Source: Puniceispirillum sp965657105 | GTDB lineage: Bacteria > Pseudomonadota > Alphaproteobacteria > Puniceispirillales > Puniceispirillaceae | Assembly: GCF_965657105.1 (NCBI RefSeq) | Contig: NZ_CBFHNB010000073.1 | Coordinates: 1-9,045, forward strand | Direction: 5' to 3' | DNA length: 9,045 bases | Part shown: positions 6,514 through 9,045 of the stretch, in pieces | Layout of the letters: each line of letters starts with the position of its first letter | How positions within the stretch are numbered: position 1 is the first letter of the stretch | The notes under the pieces: generated by a model | Seen by the model: only the letters and a program-made list of their open reading frames with translations | Database searches by the model: none | Told to the model about the DNA's origin: nothing | Program-made: the position numbers and the translations under genes

Positions 6514-6885
6514 TTTAGGCCCCGGGTACCTTACCTCTACCGCAAACGCGGAATTTACTATCTCCAGAAGTGCATCCCAAAGCCGCTTATCCCAAAATAC
6601 GGACAATAAATTCTCCAGCGGTCGCTTCATACAACTAACCAAGCTGACGAAGTTAGGCTTTCCAGTTCCATTGTTGCTTCACTTGAGCGTGAATGGCAGC
6701 CTTTGCTTTTCGATATACCAGATACAGGTGCCTCCGCTTTTGATCACCTGACATCAGACAAACATTACGAGCCGCTGTTAACGGAAGCAATGCAACTTTA
6801 TCTAAAAGATGGCGGGGAAGATCTGGTTTTCAGAAAAGCCAAGCTTTTTGAACTTTGATATGAATTGTTGTGTAATAGGGGGTAA
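6514..6885 (+). pseudogene. Remnant of a tyrosine-type phage/island integrase
   Basis: One frame, codons starting at 6514, reads like the N-terminal part of a phage-type integrase: RPRVPYLYRKRGIYYLQKCI then PKPLIPKYGQ, a stop (TAA 6607-6609), ILQRSLHTTNQADEV, SSIVASLEREW, then LTEAMQLYLKDGGEDLVFRK and AKLFEL. A second stop (TGA 6856-6858) is followed by YELLCNRG and TAA 6883-6885. This matches the familiar order: a YLYRR.GIYYFRRRIP-like arm, a YGK.EI..SL.T.D..EA segment, an LEREW helix, then the start of the core-binding domain. The first stop sits where relatives carry Glu or Lys, so one base change explains it. No catalytic R, H, R or Y region remains and no start codon is visible. The gene is dead. 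Its position about 0.8 kb from tRNA-Ser supports an old tRNA-targeting element. Family assignment is by motif memory, not a search. Confidence 0.75.
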
Positions 6886-6896
6886 AGAAATTTACC
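6881..6896. repeat. Small perfect hairpin GGTAAA-GAAA-TTTACC
   Basis: A 6-base perfect stem closes a GAAA loop just at the end of the recognisable integrase remnant. The arms are short and A/T-rich. It is not followed by a T-run. Function is unknown and chance formation is quite possible. Confidence 0.25.
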
Positions 6897-7059
6897 AGCA
6901 TCGGTCATCAGGTTATGAAGCCTCATGCACTTAACTTAACAACGTTGACTTGATTTAAGCCTCAGTAAAAGAGTTAATTATGCGCATATGTTTGATGTTT
7001 CCTGGGGGGCAAAAAATAGCCACATGACACTGCAATATAGTATCGCCCTCACATTTTAT
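6897..7059. other. Intergenic sequence between the integrase remnant and the isomerase gene
   Basis: No gene longer than 15 codons with a plausible start is visible. Two copies of AAGCCTCA occur about 40 bases apart (near 6918 and 6957). On the minus strand, downstream of the isomerase stop, GGC-TATTTTTT-GCC could form only a three-pair stem, so I cannot identify a terminator. The right boundary of the former element probably lies here, but no tRNA-derived repeat marks it. Confidence 0.4.
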
Positions 7060-8268
7060 TCATTCAGGGTCAGTTGTCATAACGCCCAGCACATCCCAGC
7101 ATGCTCCCATTGTGTGATAATCAACTTTGCCAGCTGGCGATTTATATGGCTCGATCCATTTGCCCTCACGGCTGGTTATGCGGAACCACGCGCCGTATTT
7201 ATGGTCGATCAAATGATCCCATGACCAGGCCCATAGACGGTTATAATCATCGCGGTAACGGTTGTCGCCTGTACGATCATAAAGGCGCCATGCAGTTGCG
7301 ATAGCTTCGGCCTGAACCCAAAAATATTTATGCGCATCGGCAAAGCTACCATCCGGTGCATAGCCATAAACCAGTCCGCCATATTCTGTATCCCAGCCAT
7401 TATCAAAAGCCTTGTGATAGAGCGAGGTCGCGGTTTCAAGGTGCCAGTCAGCTGGATTATGGGCGTCAATCTGCAATAGCAACTTTGCCCATTCAACCTG
7501 ATGACCGGGCTGGAATCCCCAAGGTTTGAACAGATCGTCTGGCTTGTCGATATTATAATCCCAATCCGGCGCCCAATTGGTGTTGTAATGCTCCCATATC
7601 TGGCCATCCCCAAGCGCCGCCAAATCGATCGTGAATTTATGCGCAACATTATCGGCGCGGTCGAGATAGCGCTGGTCTCCGGTGGCCTCATAGGCGGCGA
7701 TTAACGCCTCGACCATATGCATATTTGCGTTTTGCCCGCGATAGCTGGACAGGGTGGTAAGGGTGTCATCATATTCATCGGCATAGGCATTGTGGGCTGG
7801 CTCAAAGAAATTCTCCTCGAGAAAATCCCAAACATCACTGATCATTTCTGCCGCGCCAGCGATCTTTAGGTGACTCGCCGATGCCGCCGCCAGCATTACA
7901 AATGCGTGACCATAGGCCATCGCTCGGCCATCTTCGATTTGCGCACCGCTACGTTGCCACAGATAATGCCCGTGCGGGCTCAAATGATGAGTTTTCAGAT
8001 AGCGCAATCCATGCGCCGCCCTTTCCGCATAATGTGGTTTATTGGTCTGGATAAAGGCGTTTGCATAATTAAAGACAAAGCGTGCCGAACTCACCAGATG
8101 ACGGGTGTCGGCATCGTATATTGAGCCATCATCACGGAAGTGGTGAAAAAAACCGCCAGTTGGATCAAAGGCTACCGGTTCATAAAATGAAATAATATCA
8201 GAAACATGCTGACGCAGGAACGCAGCGGATTCAAAATCTGGCTTTGGTGGAATTTCAACAGATTGCAT
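7060..8268 (-). CDS. AGE-family aldose-ketose isomerase / sugar 2-epimerase
   Basis: The 402-residue protein belongs to the N-acylglucosamine 2-epimerase (AGE) superfamily, an (alpha/alpha)6-barrel whose members interconvert sugars such as mannose, fructose and glucose in the cytoplasm. Active-site signatures match the mannose isomerase/YihS branch: RHLVSSARFVFNYA (56-69), NANMHMVEA (180-188, with H184 and E187), GFQPGHQVEWAKLLL (251-265, H256 and E259), KYFWVQAEAIAT (314-325) and DYHT (383-386, H385). These histidines are the catalytic pair in the family. No signal peptide is present. Length is typical. The start is accepted because the frame opens just there; the ribosome site is poor. It is transcribed away from a LacI-type gene across a shared operator, so sugar induction is likely. 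The exact substrate cannot be read from sequence: mannose isomerase is my best guess, with a 2-epimerase or sulfoquinovose-type isomerase possible. Confidence 0.88.
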   Translation of the reverse strand: MQSVEIPPKPDFESAAFLRQHVSDIISFYEPVAFDPTGGFFHHFRDDGSIYDADTRHLVSSARFVFNYANAFIQTNKPHYAERAAHGLRYLKTHHLSPHGHYLWQRSGAQIEDGRAMAYGHAFVMLAAASASHLKIAGAAEMISDVWDFLEENFFEPAHNAYADEYDDTLTTLSSYRGQNANMHMVEALIAAYEATGDQRYLDRADNVAHKFTIDLAALGDGQIWEHYNTNWAPDWDYNIDKPDDLFKPWGFQPGHQVEWAKLLLQIDAHNPADWHLETATSLYHKAFDNGWDTEYGGLVYGYAPDGSFADAHKYFWVQAEAIATAWRLYDRTGDNRYRDDYNRLWAWSWDHLIDHKYGAWFRITSREGKWIEPYKSPAGKVDYHTMGACWDVLGVMTTDPE

Positions 8269-8422
8269 ATTTTGTCATGTCCGAATTTGGTGTGAATTGG
8301 CCACATTATCACCGAGGTGGCGGATAAAAGGCAAAGTTTTCTCATCATATAAAACTAATTTGCTTGATTCCGAAAGCGCTTTCGGAATAGCGTTTTGTAT
8401 TAGGCTATATTTTGGAGCAGCG
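8269..8422. promoter_or_regulatory. Divergent isomerase-lacI control region
   Basis: These 154 bases contain the operator at 8367-8388. On the isomerase side, TATGAT (complement of 8344-8349) is a good -10 box, and a -35 box at normal spacing would fall inside the operator, fitting repression by occlusion. On the regulator side, TATATT (8406-8411) lies too close to the ATG to be the main -10 box; no better one stands out. No -35 consensus is visible on either strand, as is common when an activator or weak promoter is involved. Confidence 0.45.
8367..8388. promoter_or_regulatory. LacI-family operator, perfect 22-bp palindrome
   Basis: ATTCCGAAAGC and its exact reverse complement GCTTTCGGAAT abut with no spacer. 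The core GAAAGCGCTTTC with a central CG is the classical operator form for LacI/GalR proteins, where the hinge helices open the central CpG step. It lies 34 bases before the regulator ATG and 98 bases before the isomerase ATG. Autoregulation and control of the isomerase are inferred from position. Confidence 0.85.
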
Positions 8423-9045
8423 ATGCAACGCGTTAGTTTGAAATTCCTGGCGAAACAACTATCCCTTACCGAGGGTACTGTGTCGCGCGCGCTCAACGGA
8501 TATTCCGACATTAGCCAAGGAACAGTCGAGCGGGTTCGCGCCGCTGCGGAAAAATATAATTATCGTGCAAACCATAATGCGCGACGACTTGCAACCGGCG
8601 TTGCAGAGACCGTTGCCTATATGATGCCACCCGGCTCAGGCGCCATTTCCGAACCGTTTGTTGCACATTTGCTAGAAGGAATTGGCCAATCGCTGGCAAC
8701 CCGTGGCTGGGATTTGCTGTTGGTGCAAGTGCCGTCTGCCGAGCAGGAAGCCGAGGCTATCCGTAAATTGGTAACAAGTGGCAAGGTCAGCGGTCTGGTG
8801 CTCTCGCGCCCCTATAAAAAGGATGCGCGGATAGAGCTGTTAAAGAAAATGAATTTTCCCTTCATCGTGCACGGTCGGTCGGTCAATCACGATGATTACG
8901 CATGGTATGATGTCGATAGTGAGACCGCCTTTGTTACGGCTGTTGATCACCTCGTCATGCTTGGCCATCGACGCATCAGTTTCGTTGGCGCCCCCACTTA
9001 TTATAATTTTGCGCAGATGCGTTTGGACGGATACAAAAAGGGTCT
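8423..9045 (+). CDS. LacI/GalR-family transcriptional regulator (3' end outside window)
   Basis: A frame from ATG 8423 stays open to the window edge, giving 207 residues of an expected 330-350. The N-terminus is a LacI-type helix-turn-helix: VSLKFLAKQLSLTEGTVSRA then LNGYSDIS (4-31), followed by the third helix GTVERVRAAAEKYNYRA and the hinge helix NHNARRLATG (50-59), whose leucine normally enters the minor groove of the operator. From residue 61 comes the periplasmic-binding-protein-like effector domain: VAYMMPPGSG, PFVAHLLEGIGQSLATRGWD, GKVSGLVLSRP, FPFIVHGRSV, YDVDSETAFVTAVDHLVMLG and HRRISFVG. GGAG five bases before the ATG supports the start. It is divergent from the isomerase gene, with a matching palindrome between, so it is probably a sugar-responsive repressor of that gene and of itself. 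The ligand is unknown; transport or kinase genes may follow outside the window. Confidence 0.93.
   Translation, partial: MQRVSLKFLAKQLSLTEGTVSRALNGYSDISQGTVERVRAAAEKYNYRANHNARRLATGVAETVAYMMPPGSGAISEPFVAHLLEGIGQSLATRGWDLLLVQVPSAEQEAEAIRKLVTSGKVSGLVLSRPYKKDARIELLKKMNFPFIVHGRSVNHDDYAWYDVDSETAFVTAVDHLVMLGHRRISFVGAPTYYNFAQMRLDGYKKG

Noticed and set aside
6521..6530. Adjacent CCCGGG and GGTACC sites resembling a cloning polylinker
   Set aside because: The flanking sequence is continuous with the integrase remnant frame, so vector contamination is unlikely; coincidence.
6329..6751. 140-codon plus-strand open frame
   Set aside because: It overlaps the lipoprotein gene and reads the integrase remnant in the wrong frame; only the other frame shows integrase motifs.
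5733..7059. A second copy of the tRNA-Ser 3' end marking the far attachment site
   Set aside because: I looked for TTCGAATCCCC and TCCCTCCGC downstream of the tRNA and found neither, so no attR-like repeat can be annotated.
8275..8699. Two minus-strand open frames (78 and 62 codons)
   Set aside because: They are antisense to the LacI-family gene and cover its operator; the plus-strand protein has clear helix-turn-helix and effector-domain motifs.

Overview
The window looks like a stretch of an alphaproteobacterial chromosome of roughly balanced base composition. I infer this from the long-form LeuA, a typical LepA, a class II tRNA-Ser with encoded CCA, and the combination of a periplasmic PQQ-type sugar dehydrogenase with an AGE-family sugar isomerase under a LacI-type regulator. 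A marine lineage such as SAR116 would fit, but that placement is only an impression.

Layout, left to right. Bases 1-83 hold the last codons of an unidentified gene that begins outside the window. Convergent to it is a minus-strand pair: leuA (2-isopropylmalate synthase, first step of leucine synthesis) followed 8 bases later by an exported PQQ-dependent aldose dehydrogenase-like protein. A 282-base divergent intergenic region separates leuA from lepA (elongation factor 4) on the plus strand. Beyond lepA lie a hairpin, a convergent gene for a small two-helix membrane protein of unknown function, and a tRNA-Ser(GGA) gene with a plausible promoter just upstream.

Immediately 3' of the tRNA, about 5733-7059, the sequence becomes visibly more A+T-rich and loses large open frames. 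It carries a 7-bp A/T hairpin, an imperfect inverted repeat, a possible 25-codon ORF, a small predicted lipoprotein gene and, most informative, the remnant of a tyrosine-type phage or island integrase broken by stop codons. I read this as a decayed integrative element that once used the tRNA-Ser gene as attachment site.

The right end is a sugar-utilisation locus. An AGE-family aldose-ketose isomerase/epimerase (minus) and a LacI/GalR repressor (plus, running off the window) are divergently transcribed across 154 bases that contain a perfect 22-bp palindrome of the classical LacI-family operator type. The arrangement suggests that the repressor controls both itself and the isomerase in response to a sugar.

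I found no CRISPR array, complete mobile element, toxin-antitoxin pair or evident new defence or biosynthetic system. The items most worth a second look are the integrase remnant at the tRNA, the LacI operator, and the unexplained repeats and small lipoprotein inside the remnant island.
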